Below are positions 1-5,046 of a DNA stretch of 5,046 bases, in pieces. Made by a program: the position numbers and the translations under genes. Within the stretch, counting starts at the first letter, position 1. Every line of letters begins with the position of its first letter. The notes under the pieces were generated by a model. The model ran no database searches. It saw only the letters and a list, made by a program, of their open reading frames with translations, and had not been told where the DNA came from. The stretch is from the NCBI GenBank assembly GCA_910588625.1, contig CAJUQN010000143.1, forward strand, positions 1 to 5,046. The letters run 5' to 3'. This DNA comes from an uncultured Oscillospiraceae bacterium. GTDB lineage: Bacteria > Bacillota > Clostridia > Oscillospirales > Oscillospiraceae.

Positions 1-43
1 CTTGACTGAAAGGCTGTCTTTTATTCTCTTTTACACAAATTTT

Positions 44-244
44 TCAGGGCTCTCCATTTTTGACGAGGACACATCCCGAGCCCGCAAAGATATGTCCCCC
101 CTCAACTTGAACGTTTTGCGCAAAACCGCTCTGGCCCTTTGCAAGAACGCTGATTTTGGCCGCAGGCTCAGTATCCAGAAAAAGCGCTTTGCCGCCGCCT
201 TGAATCCTCAGCGTCTCCTCGATATCCTTTTCGCCTAATTTCAA
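44..244 (-). CDS. Weak small ORF of unknown function, possibly a gene remnant
   Basis: I do not recognise this ORF. The open frame could start at a TTG at 242-244 (66 residues, AGGG nine bases upstream) or at a TTG at 353-355 (103 residues), and has no ATG. The longer version would read through the hairpin and the promoter of the small RNA, so the shorter is more credible. The product would be soluble, Gly-rich near residues 16-19, without Cys motifs or membrane segments, and ends GCVLVKNGEP. By hand count, third codon positions are only about 55% G or C, which gives no strong sign of coding selection. It may be the tail of a decayed gene. The opposite strand is also open here (2-238), which weakens the case for either frame. 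Confidence 0.25.
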   Translation of the reverse strand: MKLGEKDIEETLRIQGGGKALFLDTEPAAKISVLAKGQSGFAQNVQVEGGHIFAGSGCVLVKNGEP

Positions 245-277
245 TTGCTGTTGCCCTGGCCTAAGTGCTGTCCCCAC

Positions 278-305
278 TTGCGTTCTGCCTGAACTGTGGT
301 ATAAT
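278..305 (+). promoter_or_regulatory. Strong predicted promoter for a plus-strand small RNA
   Basis: TTGCGT (278-283), a 16-base spacer ending in TGG, then a perfect TATAAT (300-305) with the extended -10 TG at 297-298. It points away from any plus-strand gene. Transcription would start near 312, four bases before the hairpin at 316-385. Confidence 0.6.
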
Positions 306-311
306 CTTGGC

Positions 312-392
312 AGTCCATAGTGGTTGCCCTCCCAGATAGTAATGGTGGTTTCCAATAACCATGTTACCTCGGGGCAGCCACTATGTTTTTTT
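312..392 (+). ncRNA. Candidate ~80-nt small RNA, antitoxin-like antisense RNA layout
   Basis: Seen in the sequence: between the promoter and a run of seven T's lies a single long imperfect hairpin. The outer stem pairs 316-329 with 372-385 (13 Watson-Crick pairs and one G-U). Inside it, 339-346 pairs with 358-367 around a two-base bulge, with a loop at 347-357. A promoter placed right at the hairpin base and a terminator made of the same hairpin imply a short, stable, untranslated RNA. Its 3' end faces the 3' end of the HD-GYP gene 44 bases away. In Firmicutes type I toxin-antitoxin loci of the TxpA/RatA kind, the antisense RNA is convergent with and overlaps the 3' end of a small membrane toxin gene. 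The layout here is similar, but no toxin ORF is present, so this would be an orphan or remnant. It could also be an unrelated regulatory RNA, or simply a terminator beside a chance promoter. Confidence 0.45.
316..392 (+). terminator. Hairpin plus T-run terminating plus-strand transcription
   Basis: The 14-bp inverted repeat (316-329 and 372-385) is followed at once by seven T's (386-392). The intervening 42 bases are themselves partly paired. On the minus strand the hairpin has no T run after it, so it is not an evident terminator for the kinase/HD-GYP operon, and no other terminator for that operon is visible in the window. Confidence 0.6.
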
Positions 393-436
393 CCTTAAGT
401 GTCCAGCTTCATTTTACAATCGACCTTTGCGCATTT

Positions 437-2293
437 TTATACCGTATGCCCACTAGCGTCATCGTAGACTAAGTGGTAGGCATCCTGCCGTCCCTGGGCA
501 AAGGCCCGCTCCAAACGTTCCGCGACGCGGCTGTCCCGCAGGCGGGTGGTGAGCATGGGGGAAAAGCGCTTCCCCTCAAGCTCGACGGCGGCTTGGAGAG
601 CGTCTACAACGGCTTTTCCACTGTTGCTGCCATATATAGGGGCAGAGGTGGTGCATTCCTCAAGCCAATCCATGAGGGCGATGACGTCCACCATCTGCCG
701 GGCGGCGCATTTCAGCCGTTTATAGGTGGAGGGATACCCACGGGGAGAGCCATCATACCACACATGATGGCCCAGAGCGGCGTCGGCATAGCGGTTGGTG
801 GAGGGCCGGGGTTCCAAGAGGATCTTGCCGGACAGAGTGTGCAGACGGGCCATATCGTCCTCCTCCTCGAACCACTGGCGGGGAGTGCGGGAAAAGAGCT
901 CAATAACGCTGATTTTGCCCACGTCGTGAAACAATCCGCAGCCCATGGCATAATTCAGCACCGTTTGGCGTTTTTCCTCCGGGTCGTTGAGATTGGCGAT
1001 GAAGCTAATGTCATCAAAAAAGGTGGGCTCGTCATCCATGATGGCGTCGCATAGGGTCCTGGCCCCCACGCCCACAACCAAGGAATGGCAGTAGATTTCC
1101 GGGGCAAAACGGAGCAGCAGCTTTTGCAGAAATTCCCCATAAGTGATGCCGCCCACGGTCTCGATGAAGGTAAAGGACAACTGACGCAGGTAAAGGAACA
1201 GCGTTCCGTTACCCAGCTCGCCAGGGTAGGCGTCCACATAGTCCAGCATCCGCCGATAGAGCTGCTGGAGATACTCCTTCCGGGGCGGGATTCGGTCGGG
1301 GTACTGAGATAGATATTGACAATAAAAGGCGGGCAGGGAGAGAATGCCGTACATCCCGTCCGAGGTGTAGTTGGTGGGGTCAGCGGCGTCTAGCAGATCC
1401 TCAATCCGTGCCAACAGGTGGTCCAGGTCATACAGACCGCAGTAATACTCGATGGTGTAGTAGGCGAAGGCGGACTTGGCGGGGGGCTGTTTGCCCTGCA
1501 TCCCTACCTTGTCGAACCGCCGCTGATAGACGATATAAGCGGATTCCATGATGTCCGTTATGTCCTCGGGGGTCATGACCTTGTCCCGGCTGTGGGAGAT
1601 GCTGGAGGTGACATTCTGGTGAGTTAGGTAGATGAACCTTTCCCAGAGAAGGGAGGGGGCTTTCCCCTGATAAATTCGGTTCTGAAAGATGGATAGAGAT
1701 TCCTTCAACAGGGCAATTTTCTCGCTGGGTGTGGCAAATTGCCCTAGGGCAATATTGGCCCGAGAGCGCAGAATATACCCCCTGGTCTTTGTATCGTTGA
1801 TGAGGTCGAAGTATTTCAAATAGGCGGCCGCCTCGGCAAAGCATAGCCGCATCCGGTCCATATACTCCTGGACGTCAGCCAGCTCCAGCCCTACCAATTT
1901 ACTGACCACGCTGTTGCGGCACAGGCCCAGCCAGTAGAGTTCTTTAATCATGGCGTTCAGGTCCTGCTTCTGTCGGGCCAGGGTGAGGAGGGCTTGGTGA
2001 ATCTGGCCAAAAAGCCCCACGTCCAACTCCTTTTGGCCATTGTACAGATGGAAGGAGAACTCCTCCAGCGCCGCGATGTCCTCCTGGCTGGCGTCGAACA
2101 GGTTATCTAGCATGGGAAACAGCTTTTTGCGTAACAGCTCCATATTCCGCTTGCCTAACTGGAGAATCTGGGCGTGGTTTTCCTCCAACTGGGCGATGTA
2201 TTCCTCACGGCTCAGCTCCCCTGGCCGCTCCCGTTGGGAGAGCGTGGCAAACTGCCGCAAATTTTCCAGATATTCCTCCTGGTATTGCTCCAT
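437..2293 (-). CDS. HD-GYP-like domain protein with helical N-terminal region (possible c-di-GMP phosphodiesterase)
   Basis: The protein has 618 residues and appears soluble. Residues 1-390 are almost all helical, with a coiled-coil-like start (25-60) and TPR-like stretches (about 171-205), and match no sensor domain I can name. Residues 400-590 follow the HD-GYP plan: His403 in CHSLVVGVGARTL, the HD pair His456-Asp457 with Lys460 in FHDVGKI, His485 in LHTLSGKILL, His509-His510, Asp514-Gly515, Gly519-Tyr520-Pro521 and Asp542. Canonical HD-GYP enzymes use these residues to bind two or three metals and hydrolyse c-di-GMP. Departures are HHE changed to HHV, two extra residues (Pro-Arg) between DGS and GYP, and DALTSDRPYR degraded to EECTTSAPIYG. 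The metal ligands survive, so activity is possible but the substrate is uncertain. It follows the kinase gene by 29 bases and is probably cotranscribed with it. It has no receiver domain, so any phosphorelay control would have to be indirect. The reading frame is intact. Confidence 0.85.
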   Translation of the reverse strand: MEQYQEEYLENLRQFATLSQRERPGELSREEYIAQLEENHAQILQLGKRNMELLRKKLFPMLDNLFDASQEDIAALEEFSFHLYNGQKELDVGLFGQIHQALLTLARQKQDLNAMIKELYWLGLCRNSVVSKLVGLELADVQEYMDRMRLCFAEAAAYLKYFDLINDTKTRGYILRSRANIALGQFATPSEKIALLKESLSIFQNRIYQGKAPSLLWERFIYLTHQNVTSSISHSRDKVMTPEDITDIMESAYIVYQRRFDKVGMQGKQPPAKSAFAYYTIEYYCGLYDLDHLLARIEDLLDAADPTNYTSDGMYGILSLPAFYCQYLSQYPDRIPPRKEYLQQLYRRMLDYVDAYPGELGNGTLFLYLRQLSFTFIETVGGITYGEFLQKLLLRFAPEIYCHSLVVGVGARTLCDAIMDDEPTFFDDISFIANLNDPEEKRQTVLNYAMGCGLFHDVGKISVIELFSRTPRQWFEEEDDMARLHTLSGKILLEPRPSTNRYADAALGHHVWYDGSPRGYPSTYKRLKCAARQMVDVIALMDWLEECTTSAPIYGSNSGKAVVDALQAAVELEGKRFSPMLTTRLRDSRVAERLERAFAQGRQDAYHLVYDDASGHTV

Positions 2294-2301
2294 CCGCTGT
2301 C

Positions 2302-2311
2302 ATCACCCTTC
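2302..2311 (-). promoter_or_regulatory. Ribosome binding site of the HD-GYP gene
   Basis: The minus strand carries GAAGGGTGAT, ending 8 bases before the ATG at 2291-2293. Its GGTGAT part can pair with the ATCACC near the 16S rRNA 3' end, and GAAGGG gives an alternative pairing 12 bases out. An in-frame TGA lies two codons upstream of this ATG, so the start cannot lie further upstream. There is no terminator in the 29-base gap after the kinase. Confidence 0.6.
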
Positions 2312-2322
2312 TTGGCCCGCGC

Positions 2323-3960
2323 TCAGGTCGTTGACGCTCTGGGTTTTAGCTGTGCCCGCAGGATTTCATACAGCCGGTCTACATCCACCGGCTTGGATAT
2401 GTGCTCATTCATGCCCGAGTTCTTGGCCTGTTGCACATCCTCCATAAAGGCGTTGGCGGTCATGGCTACGATCCAGACGCTCTGGGCGTCCGGCCTAGAC
2501 AGCTTTCGGATACGGCGGGTAGCCTCGTAGCCGTTCATCAGCGGCATTTGCACGTCCATAAAAATGAGGTCGAACCAGCCCTCTGGAGATGTTTGAAATT
2601 TTTCCACTGCCTGGACGCCGTCCATAGCCACCTCAACCTGGACGCCGGTCATACTCAGCAGCTCCAAGGCGATCTCCAGGTTGAGCTCGTTGTCCTCCAC
2701 CAGCAGCACCCGGTTTTGGCTGTAGTCCTGCTCCTCGTTGTTGAGGGGTTGGGTGTCCGCGGCTTGGCTGGTAAGGGAGGACAGGGTATCCAACAGGCGG
2801 CTGGGAAACAGGGGGCAGGGGACGAAGGCGTTGACACCCGCCCGGACCGCCCGGTATTCCATTTGCGGCCAGTCGGATTCGGTGACCAGCAGGATGGGGA
2901 AGTCCGGCCCGGCCAGCTGCCGCACGTGGGCGGCCAGCCCCAGGGGGGACATATCGGCCAGCTTGTGGCCCAGCAAAAGGGCACAGGGCATTTGCTCCTC
3001 AAATTGGGCCTGAGTGAGCCGGGTGACAATCTTCCGGCCAGACTCCAGATGGACCGGGATGAGACCGGCGCGGCTGAGGTACTCAGAAATCTGATGGGCG
3101 GATTTGTCCTCAGATTCCGCCACCAGTACCGCGTGGCCCACGGGGAGCGCCGGCGCTCCGTTACCCAGGGCAGAGATGGACAAAGGCAGATGGACGGTGA
3201 AGCAGCTGCCCTTGCCCTCCTGGCTTTCTACGGCAATGTCACCGCCCATACCATCCACCAACTTTTTCACGATGGACATACCCAGGCCGGTGCCTTCAAT
3301 TTGCTGATTGGCGGTGGTCTGCACTCGCTCAAAGGGGAGGAAGATTTTTTCCAGAAATTCCGGGCTCATGCCTACGCCGGTATCCCGGCACACGAAGTCC
3401 AACCAGACCTTGCCTTCTGTTCCGGGCCGTTGGGCAAAATCCACCTGGATGTTCCCGCCGTCCGAGGTGTATTTGACGGCGTTGCCCACGATATTGACGA
3501 TGATTTGCCGCAAACGCAAGGGATCACCCACCAGGTTCTCGGCTAGGATGTCCCCGATCTGGACGTGGAAGGCCTGCCCCTTCCGCTCGGCCTGGGGACG
3601 AATGATAATGGTAGCGTCGTGGACCAGGTCGGCCAGAGAAAAGTCCTCCTCCCCCAGGGTCATGCGCCCGCTGTCGATGCGGGACATATCCAGCACGTCG
3701 TTAACCAAGCTCATTAGATGGGTGGAGGCGGTCTGAATCTTGTCCAGGCAGTCGTGAACCCGGGCCTTTTCATCAATGTGGGCCAGGCCGATGGCGGTCA
3801 TGCCCACGATGGCGTTCATAGGGGTGCGGATGTCGTGGGACATATTGGACAGAAAACGGGTCTTGGCCTGATTAGCCTCCTGGGCGTCCTGAAGGGCAGC
3901 TCTGAGCTTAGCGTTTTCCTGCTCCAGCTGTTCTACATATGTCCGGTCCGTTTGTTTCAT
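2323..3960 (-). CDS. Soluble hybrid histidine kinase with C-terminal receiver domain
   Basis: This is a two-component hybrid sensor kinase that autophosphorylates on His and passes the phosphate to its own receiver Asp. From the chosen start (545 residues) it has a coiled coil (about 5-30), HisKA with the H-box SHDIRTPMNAIVG (His42) and HATPase_c with the N box (Asn160), the G1 DTGVGM (Asp193) and the G2 GTGLGM (223-228). A receiver-like segment follows (about 275-398) with LLLGHKLADMSP where an acceptor Asp would be expected, so it is probably not phosphorylatable. The last domain is an intact receiver (about 417-535) with an acidic pair Glu422/Asp423, acceptor Asp469 in FMDVQMP, Thr501 and Lys523. 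No signal peptide, membrane segment or recognisable sensor domain is visible, so it should be cytoplasmic and take input from a partner. An upstream ATG would add 25 residues, but the promoter and RBS argue against it. Its stop lies 29 bases before the HD-GYP gene, so cotranscription is likely. The signal is unknown. Confidence 0.92.
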   Translation of the reverse strand: MKQTDRTYVEQLEQENAKLRAALQDAQEANQAKTRFLSNMSHDIRTPMNAIVGMTAIGLAHIDEKARVHDCLDKIQTASTHLMSLVNDVLDMSRIDSGRMTLGEEDFSLADLVHDATIIIRPQAERKGQAFHVQIGDILAENLVGDPLRLRQIIVNIVGNAVKYTSDGGNIQVDFAQRPGTEGKVWLDFVCRDTGVGMSPEFLEKIFLPFERVQTTANQQIEGTGLGMSIVKKLVDGMGGDIAVESQEGKGSCFTVHLPLSISALGNGAPALPVGHAVLVAESEDKSAHQISEYLSRAGLIPVHLESGRKIVTRLTQAQFEEQMPCALLLGHKLADMSPLGLAAHVRQLAGPDFPILLVTESDWPQMEYRAVRAGVNAFVPCPLFPSRLLDTLSSLTSQAADTQPLNNEEQDYSQNRVLLVEDNELNLEIALELLSMTGVQVEVAMDGVQAVEKFQTSPEGWFDLIFMDVQMPLMNGYEATRRIRKLSRPDAQSVWIVAMTANAFMEDVQQAKNSGMNEHISKPVDVDRLYEILRAQLKPRASTT

Positions 3961-3970
3961 AATGCAAAAA

Positions 3971-3976
3971 CTCCAC
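3971..3976 (-). promoter_or_regulatory. Ribosome binding site that decides the kinase start
   Basis: On the minus strand GTGGAG stands 10 bases before the ATG at 3958-3960. The two in-frame ATGs further upstream (4033-4035 and 4024-4026) have no purine-rich site before them. The first overlaps the predicted -10 element and the second falls at the predicted transcription start. This favours the start at 3960. Confidence 0.6.
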
Positions 3977-4030
3977 TTCACTGTGTATTTTTGATGGGGT
4001 TTGTAATTCAGTTCGCGACTATCCATTCTT

Positions 4031-4059
4031 AGCATACCACATTGAGGCAGGGATTTCCA
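4031..4059 (-). promoter_or_regulatory. Predicted sigma-A promoter of the kinase/HD-GYP operon
   Basis: Read on the minus strand: a -35-like TGGAAA (4054-4059), a 17-base spacer ending in TGG, and a -10 TATGCT (4031-4036). The TG one base before the -10 makes it an extended -10, and each hexamer matches consensus at 4 of 6 positions. Transcription would begin near 4024, after the ilvD terminator, leaving a leader of about 64 nt before the chosen kinase start. The match is moderate and was found by eye. Confidence 0.5.
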
Positions 4060-4116
4060 TAGTGCGTTGTAAAATAAATGGAGAAATCCTGTGCAATCGC
4101 TCCAGCGGCCTCGATC

Positions 4117-4167
4117 AAAAAGGATGCCGCAGACAGAGAGACCTCCGAGCGTCCCTCTGCCTGCGAC
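4117..4167 (-). terminator. Intrinsic terminator downstream of ilvD
   Basis: On the minus strand, 27 bases after the ilvD stop codon, arms at 4151-4167 and 4126-4142 form a 17-bp stem (14 Watson-Crick pairs and 3 G-U pairs) with an 8-base loop (4143-4150). Four bases later comes a run of five T's (A's on the plus strand, 4117-4121). The plus-strand side of the hairpin has no T run, so it acts only on ilvD transcripts. It separates ilvD from the kinase operon. Confidence 0.85.
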
Positions 4168-4194
4168 AAAGACAGGATGAAATTGTGCCTCAGT

Positions 4195-5046
4195 TTACTC
4201 CAGTACCGCGCCTCGGGCGGCAGATGTCACTAGCTTGGCGTACCGGGCCAGGTAGCCGGTCTTGATCTTGGGTTCGGGGCACACCCACGCGGCCTTGCGG
4301 GCAGCGAGAGTGTCGTCGTCCACCAGCAGCTTGATTTTGCAGGAGGGGATGTCGATGGTGATCTGGTCGCCCTCCTCCACAAAGGCGATGGGGCCGCCCT
4401 GGGCGGCCTCGGGGCAGACGTGGCCGATGGAGGCGCCCCGGGTGGCGCCGGAGAATCGCCCGTCGGTGATGAGGGCCACGTCCTTGTCCAGCCCCATGCC
4501 CGCGATGGCGGAGGTAGGGTTGAGCATCTCCCGCATCCCAGGGCCGCCCTTGGGGCCCTCGTAGCGGATGACCACCACGTCTCCGGCGACGATCTTCCCT
4601 GCGTAAATGGCCTCGATGGCCTCCTCCTCGGAGTTGAACACACGGGCGGGGCCTTGGTGCTTCATCATCTCGGGGGCCACGGCGGAGCGCTTCACCACGC
4701 AGCCCTCGGGGGCCAGATTGCCCTTCAAAACGGCAATGCCGCCATCTTGAGAATAGGGGTTCTCAATGGGACGGATCAGCTCATGGTTGCGGTTGACCAC
4801 ACCCTCCAGGTTTTCGCCCAGGGTCTTGCCAGTGCAGGTCATGACGCTGGTGTCCAACAGGCCCTTCTTGGTCAACTCCATCATAACGGCGGATACACCG
4901 CCAGCCCCCTCTAGATCCTCCATGTAGGTGTCCCCGGCGGGGGCCAGGTGGCACAGGTTGGGGGTCTTGGAGGAAATTTCGTTGGACATATCCAGGTCCA
5001 GCTCGATGCCGCACTCGTGGGCGATGGCGGGCAGGTGGAGCATGGT
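4195..5046 (-). CDS. ilvD: Dihydroxy-acid dehydratase, C-terminal half (5' end outside the window)
   Basis: Dihydroxy-acid dehydratase (EC 4.2.1.9) is a cytoplasmic Fe-S enzyme that dehydrates 2,3-dihydroxy-isovalerate and 2,3-dihydroxy-3-methylvalerate to the 2-keto acids that precede valine and isoleucine. About 283 of the usual ~555 residues are visible, so the N-terminal half with the cluster cysteines lies beyond the right edge; the Met near the edge is internal. Counting from that Met, the family landmarks are GPARVF (about 131-136), YEGPKGGPGM (161-170, including a conserved Glu, E162, expected to bind Mg) and the C-terminal signature LITDGRFSGATRG (191-203), whose Ser198 is the proposed catalytic base. 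The reading frame is intact and ends in TAA. The related edd and sugar-acid dehydratases share this fold, but overall similarity and the C-terminus fit ilvD best. A strong terminator follows, so it is probably the last gene of its transcript. Confidence 0.95.
   Translation of the reverse strand, partial: TMLHLPAIAHECGIELDLDMSNEISSKTPNLCHLAPAGDTYMEDLEGAGGVSAVMMELTKKGLLDTSVMTCTGKTLGENLEGVVNRNHELIRPIENPYSQDGGIAVLKGNLAPEGCVVKRSAVAPEMMKHQGPARVFNSEEEAIEAIYAGKIVAGDVVVIRYEGPKGGPGMREMLNPTSAIAGMGLDKDVALITDGRFSGATRGASIGHVCPEAAQGGPIAFVEEGDQITIDIPSCKIKLLVDDDTLAARKAAWVCPEPKIKTGYLARYAKLVTSAARGAVLE

Larger units (their letters stand above)
1..436. other. Intergenic stretch without a confident protein gene
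   Basis: Beyond the small RNA unit (278-392) and the weak ORF (44-244), this stretch holds little I can name. The first 22 bases read as a stem arm followed by T-rich DNA (AGGCTGTCTTTTATT at 11-25). That would suit the second half of a plus-strand terminator whose first arm lies outside the window, but this cannot be confirmed here. On the minus strand, 398-412 is only a five-codon ORF (Met-Lys-Leu-Asp-Thr, TAA stop at 395-397) just before the hairpin. Confidence 0.5.

Noticed and set aside
2..27. TTGACT (2-7) with TATTCT (22-27) as a plus-strand promoter
   Set aside because: The spacing is only 14 bases and the -10 is poor. The T-rich sequence is better explained as the tail of a terminator cut by the window edge.
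316..385. The left hairpin as terminator of the kinase/HD-GYP operon
   Set aside because: On the minus strand the hairpin is followed by GACTGCC rather than T's, so only the plus-strand orientation has an intrinsic terminator signature.
473..1054. Plus-strand open frame of 193 codons antisense to the HD-GYP domain
   Set aside because: It is a shadow of the HD-GYP gene, with Gly-rich low-complexity translation and no family match.
2401..3546. Long plus-strand open frame of 381 codons antisense to the kinase
   Set aside because: It lies wholly inside the well-supported kinase gene, has no recognisable domain and is the kind of shadow frame expected opposite GC-rich coding DNA.
4420..4914. Plus-strand open frame of 164 codons antisense to ilvD
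   Set aside because: It is a shadow of ilvD; the opposite strand carries the invariant dehydratase motifs.
1..5046. CRISPR array, tRNA, rRNA, insertion sequence or phage genes
   Set aside because: No regularly spaced repeats, cloverleaf or rRNA sequence, transposase or phage motifs were seen on either strand.

Overview
The window looks like a chromosome fragment from a moderately GC-rich gut-type Firmicute, most likely Clostridia/Oscillospiraceae (Flavonifractor/Oscillibacter-like). This rests on the hybrid histidine kinase style (N-terminal coiled coil running into an SHDIRTPMNAIVG H-box), GC-rich third codon positions, Bacillus/Clostridium-type ribosome binding sites and extended -10 promoters. 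The taxon is an inference; there is no rRNA or other strong marker here.

All three confident genes are on the minus strand and read from right to left. At the right edge (4195-5046) is the C-terminal half of ilvD, dihydroxy-acid dehydratase of branched-chain amino acid synthesis, closed by a strong intrinsic terminator (4117-4167). A new promoter (about 4031-4059) follows and drives a likely two-gene signalling operon. Its first gene is a soluble hybrid histidine kinase (2323-3960) with HisKA, HATPase_c, a degenerate receiver-like domain and an intact C-terminal receiver. After 29 bp comes a 618-residue protein (437-2293) with a long helical N-terminal region and a C-terminal HD-GYP-like domain, so it may be a cyclic-di-GMP phosphodiesterase or a degenerate relative. 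The pair suggests phosphorelay input linked to cyclic dinucleotide turnover. The HD-GYP protein has no receiver of its own, so the connection would have to be by protein contact or through another regulator.

The left 436 bases hold no confident protein gene and are less GC-rich. They contain a plus-strand small-RNA-like unit: an extended -10 promoter (278-305), then about 80 nt that fold into one long imperfect hairpin ending in seven T's (312-392). It converges on the 3' end of the signalling operon and resembles in layout the antisense RNA of Firmicutes type I toxin-antitoxin loci, but no intact toxin gene is present. Further left is a weak minus-strand ORF (44-244, or to 355 with an upstream TTG) of unknown function. 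The first 20 or so bases look like one arm of a terminator cut by the window edge.
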